64,000 nucleotides of DNA from Bacteroidota bacterium (GTDB lineage: Bacteria > Bacteroidota > Bacteroidia > Chitinophagales > Chitinophagaceae): the NCBI GenBank assembly GCA_023409975.1, contig JAEYQO010000057.1:7122-71121 (forward strand), given 5' to 3'. The translations under genes and the position numbers were made by a program. The notes under the pieces were generated by a model. That model did not search any database and had not been told where the DNA came from. It saw only the letters and a list, made by a program, of their open reading frames with translations. Below are positions 18,859 to 27,287 of this stretch, piece after piece; the stretch's first letter is position 1, and each line of letters starts with the position of its first letter.

Positions 18859-19158
18859 ATGTCAAAGGAGCCTCAGGAACTTATTCCAATTAATGTCTGG
18901 CTTGCGGGCAGGAGCTACCGGATTCGTATTCGACCTGAGGAAGAGGAGGCGGTACGAAAGGCTGTGAAAGTGGCGGATGAAAAGATTATGGAGCTGCGAC
19001 ATTCCTATGCGGGGAAAGACGATCAGGACTTTGTGGCGATGTGTTTATTGATGTATGCTGCTGACAGTGCTATTGAGACGTTCCACAGTCCGGTGATACA
19101 GCAGGAAATCCAGTCGATGTTGGGGCGGATTGAGTCGGTTCTGGATATAAAGCGGTGA
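18859..19158 (+). CDS. zapA: Cell division protein ZapA-like
   Basis: 99 residues. LIPINVWLAGRSYRIRIRPEEEEAVRKAVKVADEKIMEL matches the ZapA N-terminal domain, followed by a helical C-terminal dimerisation region. ZapA crosslinks FtsZ filaments at the division ring. It follows lspA by four bases and is probably co-transcribed. Confidence 0.85.
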   Translation: MSKEPQELIPINVWLAGRSYRIRIRPEEEEAVRKAVKVADEKIMELRHSYAGKDDQDFVAMCLLMYAADSAIETFHSPVIQQEIQSMLGRIESVLDIKR

Positions 19159-19285
19159 GGGTTATTGACTTTTGCGTTTGAGTGTTAGCTGGGTATGGCT
19201 CATAGGTTTTCTGTTTCATATAAATATTCTCGATAGTTGCGCGTCCAGCGTAGCTTTTGACTATTTTCGGGAGAAATAACTTCAC

Positions 19286-19996
19286 TTGAAACTGTTTAGA
19301 ATGACGATGCTGATGGCAGCGATGGTTGCCACCACTGTAACGATGTATGCACAAACTGCTGAAGAGATTGTCAAGAAGCATATTGAGGCGATAGGGGGTG
19401 AAGAAAACTGGAAGAAAGTGAAGACCCTTAAGATGAAAGGAAGTGTAACTGCCAATGGGATGGAGATTCCCGTTTCGATAGTGAATGAAGATAACAAGGC
19501 GATGCGCATGGATTATGAATTGATGGGGACTCAGAACTACATGATCGTCACAACAGGTGAGGGTTGGATGTATTTTCCTGTTCAGGGGCAGACGCAGCCA
19601 GAGGCGTTGCCTGCAGATCAGGTTAAGGAAATGCAGGATCAGCTGGATCTTGAAGGAGAGCTGGTAGGATATGCTGAGAAAGGGAGCAAGGTAGAGTTTG
19701 TTGGTAAGGAAGATATGGAGGGTGCTGAGGTATTCAAGGTGAAGCTGATCAAGAAAGATGGCAAAGAGAAGACCTTGTTCTTTGATGTTGCGAATTATTA
19801 TCTGTTGAAGGAAACGCAAATGGTGAATGCGGAGGGGAAAGAAGTGGAGGCAACGAATACCTTTTCAAATTTCAAGAAATTGAAAGAGGGGATCACTGTT
19901 CCAATGACAGTAGAGTCTGATATGGGTCCGATAACCTTGACAGATGTTGAGATTAATACGGCCATTGACGAAAACCTGTTTAAGCCGTCGAATTAA
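19286..19996 (+). CDS. LolA-like periplasmic protein (outer-membrane lipoprotein-sorting-like fold)
   Basis: 236 residues from the TTG at 19286, which gives the signal peptide a basic n-region (KLFRMTMLMAAMVATTVTMYAQ); the ATG at 19301 is the alternative. The mature protein begins TAEEIVKKHIEAIGGEENWKKVKTLKMKGSV and continues as a series of beta-strands with a GWMYFPVQGQ segment. This is the pattern of LolA-superfamily proteins annotated as outer membrane lipoprotein-sorting-like in Bacteroidota. It probably binds a lipid or lipidated ligand in the periplasm; specific role unknown. A strong terminator follows. Confidence 0.7.
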   Translation: MKLFRMTMLMAAMVATTVTMYAQTAEEIVKKHIEAIGGEENWKKVKTLKMKGSVTANGMEIPVSIVNEDNKAMRMDYELMGTQNYMIVTTGEGWMYFPVQGQTQPEALPADQVKEMQDQLDLEGELVGYAEKGSKVEFVGKEDMEGAEVFKVKLIKKDGKEKTLFFDVANYYLLKETQMVNAEGKEVEATNTFSNFKKLKEGITVPMTVESDMGPITLTDVEINTAIDENLFKPSN

Positions 19997-20021
19997 TTTA
20001 CAACTTACAAATTGCCAATTT

Positions 20022-20048
20022 AAGCCCGGTTTTGCCGGGCTTTTTTTA
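20022..20048 (+). terminator. Rho-independent terminator of the LolA-like gene
   Basis: AAGCCCGG (20022-20029) pairs with CCGGGCTT (20035-20042), loop TTTTG, then a T-run. Confidence 0.9.
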
Positions 20049-20156
20049 TTGGTGATCAACGGGAGAGAGCACACGAGGTGCAGGTGTTATCTGCTGTTGA
20101 GGCAAAATTGCGGAATGTGCGGATGCGGGTGTTGGATGGAGATGGGATGGGTTCGG

Positions 20157-20180
20157 AGTAGTCAGTGAACAGTAGTCAGT
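20157..20180. repeat. Two copies of AGTAGTCAGT in intergenic DNA
   Basis: AGTAGTCAGT occurs at 20157-20166 and 20171-20180 in a 192-bp gene-free gap (20049-20240). A related CAGTAGTCAGTGT string occurs near 63572-63590. The rest of the gap shows no gene or structured element. Confidence 0.5.
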
Positions 20181-20240
20181 CAATAATCAGGAACAGCGAT
20201 ATTACTTGCTTCATACAACTGGGTTACCTAATCAAAATAG

Positions 20241-20275
20241 AAAGGCCAGCTTACGCTGGCCTTTCTGATAGTTAA
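20241..20275 (-). terminator. Terminator of porV
   Basis: Perfect 10-bp stem AAAGGCCAGC (20241-20250) / GCTGGCCTTT (20255-20264) with a four-base loop. On the minus strand it is followed by CTATTTTG, on the plus strand by CTG, so it mainly serves porV. Confidence 0.75.
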
Positions 20276-20291
20276 ACTTTATCGTGATTAC

Positions 20292-21482
20292 TTATTCTGA
20301 GACTTCTGTATTTAGCTCGTCGAAATCAAACACAAGGGAGAAGCGGAATGTATTGGACAGTGGGTTGCGGTTGATGCCTGTTCCGGAGGGGATCAGGTAA
20401 GATGCGTTGATGGTAAATACGTTGAGTTTGACGCCGATACCAGCAGTGAGGAATTTCCTGTCGCCTTTAGTGGCATGTTCCCAGAAGTAACCGCCACGAA
20501 CGGCAAATTGATTTTGGTACCAGTATTCCACACCAGCGGAAACCTGGAATTCCCTTAGTTCTTCGCTGAAGCCACCGGGGGCGTCGCTGAAGGAGCCTAA
20601 CATACCAGAGACCACTGATTTTTCAGGAATATAATATGCGGGTGTGCCAGAAGTAGAACTATCCTGAGGTGTAGGTACCAGGAGTTTGTTGACATCGACT
20701 GCGAAAGTGATTTTGTTGTACTCGTCAATCCCTTTAGTGTACGCTGCACCGATGCCGAGGTTGATGGGGATGAAATCGCGGCGGGTGGAGGTATAGGAAA
20801 TTTTGGAGCCGACATTGCTTAATACAGCACCGAAGCTGAAATTATTGCTGCGGAACTCATCGACTTCCTGAGTTCTTGTATAATAGACGCCCAGGTCGGC
20901 AGCAAATGCCTTGCCCGGCTTATAATCGATGCCATTTCCGCCAGTGGCACCTAACCCAGATGCGATTCCAGAGTGGACGTATCGAAGTGAGACACCTGTT
21001 GAAAGGAATTCGGAGAGGCGGCGGGAGTATCCCAGGTCGACTGACCATTCTCTGGGTTTGCCGGTGCCGAGAGGCTTCATATCCAGACTGGTGAAATTGA
21101 TATCACCGAGGTTGAAGTAACGCAGGGAGCCGCTGATTGCCTGATTGTCATTTTCCCCGAATTTGAAATAACCAGAAAGATAGCCCAGCCAGATATCCGG
21201 AACGAGGTCTCTCAACCAGGGAGTATACGTCATGGAAACCCCAAACTTCTTTGGTGCAAATGGGATCTTTCCGACATTCCAATATTGAGCATTGGCGTCT
21301 GGGGAGATGGCAATACCTACATCGCCCATGGCGCCGGAACGAGCATCCGGTGAGATCCTAAGGAAAGGAACTGCAGTAGTGATCGTATTCACTTGTCCAC
21401 TAGCATTAGTGTTTTGAGCGAAGGATTGGGTCGCGCAGGCAGTTAAGATGCTTAATCCGATTAAAGCAAAACGTTTTGCCAT
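20292..21482 (-). CDS. porV: Type IX secretion outer-membrane protein PorV
   Basis: 396 residues. Signal peptide MAKRFALIGLSILTACATQSFAQ, then TAVPFLRISPDARSGAMGDVGIAISPDANAQYWNVGKIPFAPKKFGVSMTY, which closely follows the PorV/LptO signature, and a predicted 14-strand barrel. PorV binds the C-terminal signal of T9SS cargo at the SprA channel and delivers it to PorU, where it is cleaved and attached. porU lies directly upstream on the same strand but 106 nt away, and porV has its own promoter. Confidence 0.93.
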   Translation of the reverse strand: MAKRFALIGLSILTACATQSFAQNTNASGQVNTITTAVPFLRISPDARSGAMGDVGIAISPDANAQYWNVGKIPFAPKKFGVSMTYTPWLRDLVPDIWLGYLSGYFKFGENDNQAISGSLRYFNLGDINFTSLDMKPLGTGKPREWSVDLGYSRRLSEFLSTGVSLRYVHSGIASGLGATGGNGIDYKPGKAFAADLGVYYTRTQEVDEFRSNNFSFGAVLSNVGSKISYTSTRRDFIPINLGIGAAYTKGIDEYNKITFAVDVNKLLVPTPQDSSTSGTPAYYIPEKSVVSGMLGSFSDAPGGFSEELREFQVSAGVEYWYQNQFAVRGGYFWEHATKGDRKFLTAGIGVKLNVFTINASYLIPSGTGINRNPLSNTFRFSLVFDFDELNTEVSE

Positions 21483-21509
21483 TTAATGATGATTTATTTT
21501 AAAGTTATG

Positions 21510-21540
21510 CAAAGGTATTCGATTTGAACCTGTCGGCAAA
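21510..21540 (-). promoter_or_regulatory. Promoter of porV
   Basis: On the minus strand, TTTG (21537-21540), 19-nt spacer, TACCTTTG (21510-21517): an exact match to the Bacteroidota consensus, 27 nt before the ATG. Confidence 0.7.
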
Positions 21541-21588
21541 CACTCAATGAGTGCCGGAGGGGGGGGTGAATTTATGATTTTTCTCTTA

Positions 21589-24500
21589 TTAACGCACAAT
21601 CACCAGTTTTTGGTATGCTGAAGTTTGAAGTCCTTTGTCTGTTGTGATATTCACCCTGTATACATATATACCGCTTGGAAGCATAGTGCCATTGTCGTCT
21701 GTACCATCCCAGGAGATTTCATTGGTACGGCTTCCGTTTGGTGTAAATGTTTCTTTGATTGTTCTGACATAACCGCCCATTGTATTAAATATCTGTATGG
21801 TTATATTCATTTGTTGTTCAGGGTGGTTGTGTTCAAAGACGAAATTAGTTACATCGCTGAAGGGGTTCGGGTAGTTCATTAGGTTTCTAACGAGGACGAC
21901 CTCACCGTTCACCACTTCAAAATGAACCGTTCCTTCGCCGGAATTATTGTTCATGTCCCAGGCCTTTACTCTGAGGGAGTGTCTTCCATCGGGGAGGCCG
22001 GATATGGGGAAAGAAACATAGCCGCGGGTACAATCGTCGGGCGCGGTTTCGTAATAATCATTCAAGATATACGGGGCTTCATACTGATCATCAAGGATTG
22101 CGGTCAGATCGTGGCCGACGCTATTGCCGGAGACGTTTATGCCGGTTTCATCGAAAAGCTGTACGTAAAGCAGGCTGTTGGTGCCTGTGAGGCCTCCGTC
22201 AATGAACAATGAATCATTCATAAAAGGTTTTACGATAGGGGCGTCGTCTTCAATGACCGGGTTGTCGGAAAAGCCGCCGATAACCATGCTGGAATCTATG
22301 CCTGCCGCGTCCGTAAGGCCATTTTCAGCATAGTAGCTGATTTTTCCGATACCATAATCGTAGTTGATGTCTTTGGGCGTTATGAATGTCACGGAGAAAC
22401 GTCCGTTCGTCACAGTGGCTTTTCCTCTGTAGATGATATTATTCTGAACCGTGAAAGTTTTCTGCGTGCCATTCTCTGGGAGGGTGGTCCTTGTTTTGGG
22501 TTTATCGTATATCGTGAGGTAGACCGTTCCATTGAAATCTGTAATTACCTGATCGTTATTGTCCCTGATACTTCCTTTAACCGTGTGTTTTCCGAGGGCT
22601 GAAAGTGTGTCAGTAGGTTTGTTGCTATCACCGGCGTACACTTCATCAGTGCTGACTTTGTGTTCAGGGAAAGCGGGTTTCAGAGCGGGATCGCCCAACA
22701 GAGCAAATTTGCGGTAGTTGGCGAGGGCAAATTCATTTCCAGGTGATACATAGGTTAGATTCTTGCTATGGCGGATGGCATCTCCGAATGTGAGCCATTG
22801 TCCATTCACCTGGTTAAACTGCGTACGGATATAGGACATATTCATCGGCCTGTTCAGGTGCTGATATACGAGTTGAGTGGTCGTTAGCAGAGCGATAGCG
22901 CCACCATCTTCTTTAAGAATTAGTTTTTCACCTGCGGAAACATGGGCTGGTTCATCGTATTTGCTGAACTCGCAGGTAGCGGTAACGATGATTGGCAGTT
23001 TGTTGATATTCTTCCAGCCATTGAAATCGTCCTGTGTGAGAATTCTTTCATGTGCCAGGGTGATGATACTGCCATGTCCATTGTAATTTATCAGGAACGT
23101 CCCTTTGAAGACCGCATCATTGATGGCTTTGTTGGCTTCAGGAGCACGAACGCCACCGGGGGTAGAAATGGTTGGAATAGCGGCCAGGTGGATCTTATTC
23201 GGGTTGTAGATCTGATTGGTGATCATCTGGGTCATGATCTCACCATCTTCGAAATGCACCAGTCCATCCCCATTGTCTGTCACGATGGTGGTGGAAAGAC
23301 GCCATGGACCGAGTGAGGCGGGGCTTGCGTAGCCGATGATCTTTTCGACCACCTTCATAGCCGAAGTTGCGGTAGCAACAGGGAGGCGGCCGACTGCTAC
23401 ATCCAGTGTATTAGCGATGGACCAGTCTTCGACATTTTCATTCTGATCGAGGAATCCAAAAAAATCGTCGGAGCAATAGGCTACCAGCGTTGCCACTGAT
23501 TCGGAAGTTTCGTAGGTAGGGACGAAGTTGGTATTATTGGTTACGCGGTCTTTGTAGTCAAAGGAGGCGTCTCCGAGCAGCAGCAGGTAGCGGGGCATTT
23601 CAGTTGTGTCGTTTCCTGCGCGATCATAGAACATCTTTACAAAATCCCTGATTGCTGAAATGTCCTGAGAGCCGGAGCTAAACTCATTGTAAATCACATC
23701 TGTAGTTGTGACCAGGACCCGTAGCTGGTTTTTCTGTCTGTGGAAATCGGCCAGTTTTTCTGCGGCGTCGACAAAATCCTTGTGCGTGACGATAACATAG
23801 TCGACCTGATTGCTGCCATGAAGATTCTGGTTCTCTACTTTATGAACGAATTCGGGGGTATGATAGCTGGTTCCATCGTGTGCAATAAATTCATGAAATT
23901 GTCCTGCAGCCTGTTTGAAAATGAAATTACCTCCCGAGATATTCCCATTCATTTTTGTGGGTTCAAGAGGGTTAGTGATATCCCAAACGACGATATTACT
24001 GTTGGCATTTGCCATGCGATATTCAGCGATGCTGAAGGTGCCAACGGTATTCCAGTCACTGAAAAAGAATTGTGGGCCATTGAAGGAGAGTGACGTCCTG
24101 TAGTTCAGTTCCAGAAAATCCAGGTAACCTTTTCCTGAGGAGGCTGCGGGGGTATAAGTGAGATCGAACACTGCTGTGTTACTGTTTACGGCAACTTTCT
24201 GATCGCCGAGGTAGTTGGCGATAGCGTTTGCCTCTGAATTTGGGGGGATCTGACCGAAGCTCCTTGAGACGATTTGCTGTCCATTGAGGTTTATGGCAAA
24301 GAGATTACCTGCTGCCGGGGACCGTGATCCGATGTGGTAGCGGACATACATGCTATCCGTCGCCGAGCCCAGGTCGAAGCTGAAAGATCTGGAATTCTGA
24401 CCCCCGGGATCTGTGCTGAATTCTTCACCCCACCATAATTTTCCGAAATTTCTGAGGTTGACGAGGTCATTATTGTGTGCCTGATAGGCATCCGTAGATG

Positions 24501-25332
24501 TTGAAACGACATCTGCGGGATCATTGACGGAAGCCGATTGTACCCTTTTTCCGGGTCCCTGATCGAAATTCAGGAAGTAATAGGCGTTGTCTTCGTAGAT
24601 ATTATGTTGATAATGAAATCTTCTGCTGCTTTCGTTTTTCACCCATGCGTGGGGGCCGTTGGCATAGAAAAGGATGTAGTCATTCGCATCGAATTTATTG
24701 TCTCCACCATCTACGACAACGATGGCATTTTCCTGGAGGTCGTCATAACGGAACGCTGCGTTATTTTCAGGAAGCAGTGTGCCGCCGTTACCATATAGCC
24801 TGATATGAGAGGGGTTGATCTGGTTTGGATCGATACCGAGCTTTGATTGAAGGAAACTGTAATCAATCTTATAGACACCCCTTTCTTTTACAGATATTTT
24901 GTACCAGTTGCCCTGAGCCAGCACGCTGGGGCTGGCAGTTGTTTTTGCTTTGATGTCGCTTTGAGGTTGTGCAGCAGCTTCAGTGAGTTTAAGGGAGATA
25001 AAGCTAAGTTGAGCTGGTTGTCTGGTGGCTGGTGCGAGGTTGTAGGCGGGAATTCTGATAAATGCGAAAGGCCTTTTGCGTTCCATTCCAAGAATGATGT
25101 CGAGATCTTTTGCTGGCTTGAGTTGAACACTATCCGGCAGGCCTGGGACTTCTGAGTAACGGGCATGAAGAACCTCGACTGTGGGTTGCTGGTAGTGCTG
25201 CAGCCAAACTTTCCTGATGATATAACCATCCTTTATCTGATCGGCAGATACTTCAAATTCCAGGTTGGCTGGTTGAGCGAAGACTGGTACTGTTGCCACC
25301 AGGTAGGTGAGGAAGGCAATTAGTTTTCTCAT
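21589..25332 (-). CDS. porU: Type IX secretion sortase PorU (C25 gingipain-type peptidase)
   Basis: 1247 residues. Signal peptide MRKLIAFLTYLVATVPVFAQ. The central C25 domain contains NYNGHGSII with His753 and TATCEFSKYD with Cys787, the His/Cys pair expected of gingipain-type cysteine peptidases. PorU removes the C-terminal domain of T9SS cargo and joins the product to lipopolysaccharide at the cell surface. The C-terminus (LMNYPNPFSDVTNFVFEH..., GTMLPSGIYVYRVNIT, AYQKLVIVR) is itself an uncleaved CTD-like Ig domain, as in known PorU. Start ATG is supported by the signal peptide and a -7 box upstream. Gene order porU-porV with divergent gldJ fits the T9SS neighbourhood of many Bacteroidota. 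Confidence 0.95.
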   Translation of the reverse strand: MRKLIAFLTYLVATVPVFAQPANLEFEVSADQIKDGYIIRKVWLQHYQQPTVEVLHARYSEVPGLPDSVQLKPAKDLDIILGMERKRPFAFIRIPAYNLAPATRQPAQLSFISLKLTEAAAQPQSDIKAKTTASPSVLAQGNWYKISVKERGVYKIDYSFLQSKLGIDPNQINPSHIRLYGNGGTLLPENNAAFRYDDLQENAIVVVDGGDNKFDANDYILFYANGPHAWVKNESSRRFHYQHNIYEDNAYYFLNFDQGPGKRVQSASVNDPADVVSTSTDAYQAHNNDLVNLRNFGKLWWGEEFSTDPGGQNSRSFSFDLGSATDSMYVRYHIGSRSPAAGNLFAINLNGQQIVSRSFGQIPPNSEANAIANYLGDQKVAVNSNTAVFDLTYTPAASSGKGYLDFLELNYRTSLSFNGPQFFFSDWNTVGTFSIAEYRMANANSNIVVWDITNPLEPTKMNGNISGGNFIFKQAAGQFHEFIAHDGTSYHTPEFVHKVENQNLHGSNQVDYVIVTHKDFVDAAEKLADFHRQKNQLRVLVTTTDVIYNEFSSGSQDISAIRDFVKMFYDRAGNDTTEMPRYLLLLGDASFDYKDRVTNNTNFVPTYETSESVATLVAYCSDDFFGFLDQNENVEDWSIANTLDVAVGRLPVATATSAMKVVEKIIGYASPASLGPWRLSTTIVTDNGDGLVHFEDGEIMTQMITNQIYNPNKIHLAAIPTISTPGGVRAPEANKAINDAVFKGTFLINYNGHGSIITLAHERILTQDDFNGWKNINKLPIIVTATCEFSKYDEPAHVSAGEKLILKEDGGAIALLTTTQLVYQHLNRPMNMSYIRTQFNQVNGQWLTFGDAIRHSKNLTYVSPGNEFALANYRKFALLGDPALKPAFPEHKVSTDEVYAGDSNKPTDTLSALGKHTVKGSIRDNNDQVITDFNGTVYLTIYDKPKTRTTLPENGTQKTFTVQNNIIYRGKATVTNGRFSVTFITPKDINYDYGIGKISYYAENGLTDAAGIDSSMVIGGFSDNPVIEDDAPIVKPFMNDSLFIDGGLTGTNSLLYVQLFDETGINVSGNSVGHDLTAILDDQYEAPYILNDYYETAPDDCTRGYVSFPISGLPDGRHSLRVKAWDMNNNSGEGTVHFEVVNGEVVLVRNLMNYPNPFSDVTNFVFEHNHPEQQMNITIQIFNTMGGYVRTIKETFTPNGSRTNEISWDGTDDNGTMLPSGIYVYRVNITTDKGLQTSAYQKLVIVR

Positions 25333-25365
25333 TTTATATATAGTTGCTGGTTAAATCCGGCCTAT

Positions 25366-25373
25366 CAAAATTA
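25366..25373 (-). promoter_or_regulatory. -7 promoter element of porU
   Basis: Minus strand TAATTTTG matches TAnnTTTG, 33 nt before the porU ATG. No clear -33 TTTG at 19 nt. Confidence 0.5.
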
Positions 25374-25605
25374 CGCAAATTGAAACTTGGGATTGTCACG
25401 TGTTCAAGATGCTTCAGGAGATATTAACGAAATTTGACTGGGATTATTGCGCATGGGGGGCGGGTGTTGACAGCAATGATCGAGCGGCGCTGGACAGGAC
25501 TTTGGATTAGCCCCCGGGTTTTCTACCTGAGATACGGGGATTGAAGTCCAGTAAATTGCATCCACAAGTGTGAGTATATTTTTTCTTCTGCTTTAGTGCA
25601 AAGGC

Positions 25606-25636
25606 TTGACATTTTGAAAAGAATGCTCTAACATTG
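25606..25636 (+). promoter_or_regulatory. Candidate promoter of gldJ
   Basis: TTGACA (25606-25611) with a 17-nt spacer to TAACAT (25629-25634); the same site reads as TTG, 20 nt, TAACATTG in Bacteroidota terms (seven of eight at -7). It therefore resembles both sigma-70-like and Bacteroidota consensus sequences. 51 nt before the ATG. Confidence 0.5.
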
Positions 25637-25687
25637 TAACGCTTTTAACAATTTTCAACGAATCGTAGCAAATATTTTTCTCTGATT

Positions 25688-27211
25688 ATGAAAAGAACTC
25701 TCATTGGCGTGAGCATGCTGTGTATCGGAGCAGCGACCCTCTTGTCAGCCTGCTCTTCGAACAGATCTTCCGGCGTGTCCAGAGCCACCGGTTGGGATTA
25801 TAACGACCCACGCCTGGGCGGTTTCCATGTGCCAGATTACCCAGGGCAGCAGACAGGACCAGGACTTACATTTATAGAAGGTGGCCGTTTTACAATGGGA
25901 CAAACTGAAGAAGATCTGCTCATGGAGCGTAATAATATACCCAGAACTGTTTCTGTATCATCCTTTTATATGGATGAAACGGAGGTGGCCAACGTTCACT
26001 ACAGGGAATATATTTACTGGTTGCAGCGTTCTTATGGTTCTGACTATCCTGAACACATTGCAAGGGCGCTTCCAGATACTACTACATGGCGCAGGGCGCT
26101 TTCCTATAATGAGCCATTGGTTCAGTATTATTTTCGCCATGCCGCGTATAACTTCTATCCGGTCGTGGGTGTGAACTGGTACCAGGCAAATGAGTTTGCA
26201 AGGTGGCGCAGTGACAGGGTGAACGAGCAGATATTGATGAAGAATGGTATGCTTGAGAAGAATCCTAACCAGGTGAACGAAGACGTGTTCACTACTGAAA
26301 CTTATGTTGCCGGACAGTATGAGGGTGCGGCTGGCAGAAGGCGTCTGCGTGATCTTGATCCTAGTGGCGCTGGTCGCAGAAACGTCACTTATTCTGATGG
26401 TTATCTGTTGCCGAATTATCGTCTACCGACAGAAGCTGAGTGGGAATATGCTGCACTTGGTCTTATAGGAAACAATCCTGAGCCTGCTACTAAACGCCGT
26501 CGTGGTGAAGAGGTGCTCACAGACAGGAATGTATACCCATGGGGTCCTAAAGAAACTGTGCGTGCTAATCAGCGTAATGCACAGCAGGGTGAGTTCCTTG
26601 GTAACTTCCGTCGCGGTCGTGGTGATTTGATGGGTGTTCCTGGTGGATTGAATGACAATGCAGATATCCCTGCTCCGATCTTCTCTTTCAAACCAAATGC
26701 TTTTGGTCTATATAACATGGCTGGTAACGTTAGCGAGTGGGTTGCTGATACCTACCGTCCGATGACGCACCAGGATGCTGAAGACTTCCGTCCATTCCGT
26801 GGTAACGTTTATGATGCATACAGGCGCATTGCTGAGGATAACTCTCTGGAAGAAAAAGACAGCCTTGGTCGTCTTTCCACTCGCCTGATGACACCGGAAG
26901 AGCTTGCTGCAAAACGCAATCAGGACTTTATGGTCAACGATGCGGATGCCCGTGATTATATTGATGGAGATTCTGTATTTGTTTATGACTATGGTCGTAC
27001 AACGCTGATCAACAATGACAGCCGTGTGATCAAAGGTGGTAGCTGGGCAGACCGTGCTTACTGGCTCTCTCCAGGTACCCGTCGCTTCCATCAGGCAAAC
27101 CAGGGTAGTTCTACTATCGGTTTCCGTCTTGCAATGGACCGTCTGGGTAGTCCTACCGGTGATAACACTATGGGTTCCGGAAATTATTTCAGCAGCGGTA
27201 GAAGAAGATAA
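25688..27211 (+). CDS. gldJ: Gliding motility / type IX secretion lipoprotein GldJ
   Basis: 507 residues. Lipoprotein signal with lipobox LSAC, Cys22. From about residue 55 it has a formylglycine-generating-enzyme (FGE-sulfatase) fold: FIEGGRFTMGQTEEDL, VSSFYMDETEVANVHYREY, VGVNWYQANEFARWRSDRVNE, YRLPTEAEWEYAALG, GNVSEWVADTY, VIKGGSWADRAYW and GFRLAMDR. GldJ and GldK share this fold but act as outer-membrane/periplasmic parts of the T9SS gliding machinery, not as enzymes. GldJ rather than GldK is chosen from the length, the long inserts and the downstream murF, an order I know from Flavobacterium. Confidence 0.88.
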   Translation: MKRTLIGVSMLCIGAATLLSACSSNRSSGVSRATGWDYNDPRLGGFHVPDYPGQQTGPGLTFIEGGRFTMGQTEEDLLMERNNIPRTVSVSSFYMDETEVANVHYREYIYWLQRSYGSDYPEHIARALPDTTTWRRALSYNEPLVQYYFRHAAYNFYPVVGVNWYQANEFARWRSDRVNEQILMKNGMLEKNPNQVNEDVFTTETYVAGQYEGAAGRRRLRDLDPSGAGRRNVTYSDGYLLPNYRLPTEAEWEYAALGLIGNNPEPATKRRRGEEVLTDRNVYPWGPKETVRANQRNAQQGEFLGNFRRGRGDLMGVPGGLNDNADIPAPIFSFKPNAFGLYNMAGNVSEWVADTYRPMTHQDAEDFRPFRGNVYDAYRRIAEDNSLEEKDSLGRLSTRLMTPEELAAKRNQDFMVNDADARDYIDGDSVFVYDYGRTTLINNDSRVIKGGSWADRAYWLSPGTRRFHQANQGSSTIGFRLAMDRLGSPTGDNTMGSGNYFSSGRRR

Positions 27212-27233
27212 AAACTGCTCACTGCATAAAAGG

Positions 27234-27265
27234 ACCCCTCCAAAATGGAGGGGTTTTTTATTTTT
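27234..27265 (+). terminator. Terminator between gldJ and murF
   Basis: ACCCCTCC (27234-27241) pairs with GGAGGGGT (27247-27254), loop AAAAT, then T-rich sequence. It lies only 23 nt before murF, so it may attenuate rather than block read-through. Confidence 0.85.
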
Positions 27266-27287
27266 ATCAGGTCAAACCTTTTTAGTC

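Larger units (their letters stand above)
25333..25687. other. Divergent intergenic region porU / gldJ
   Basis: 355 bp without a credible gene. It holds the porU -7 element near 25366-25373 and the gldJ promoter near 25606-25636. The middle (25381-25600) contains no structured RNA or repeat that I can recognise. Confidence 0.6.

Noticed and set aside
19159..19285. 6S RNA downstream of zapA
   Set aside because: The gap is only 127 nt and shows no long interrupted helix.
25688..27211. Active sulfatase-modifying (formylglycine-generating) enzyme
   Set aside because: Lipoprotein signal, length, inserts and murF neighbour fit GldJ, which uses the fold structurally.
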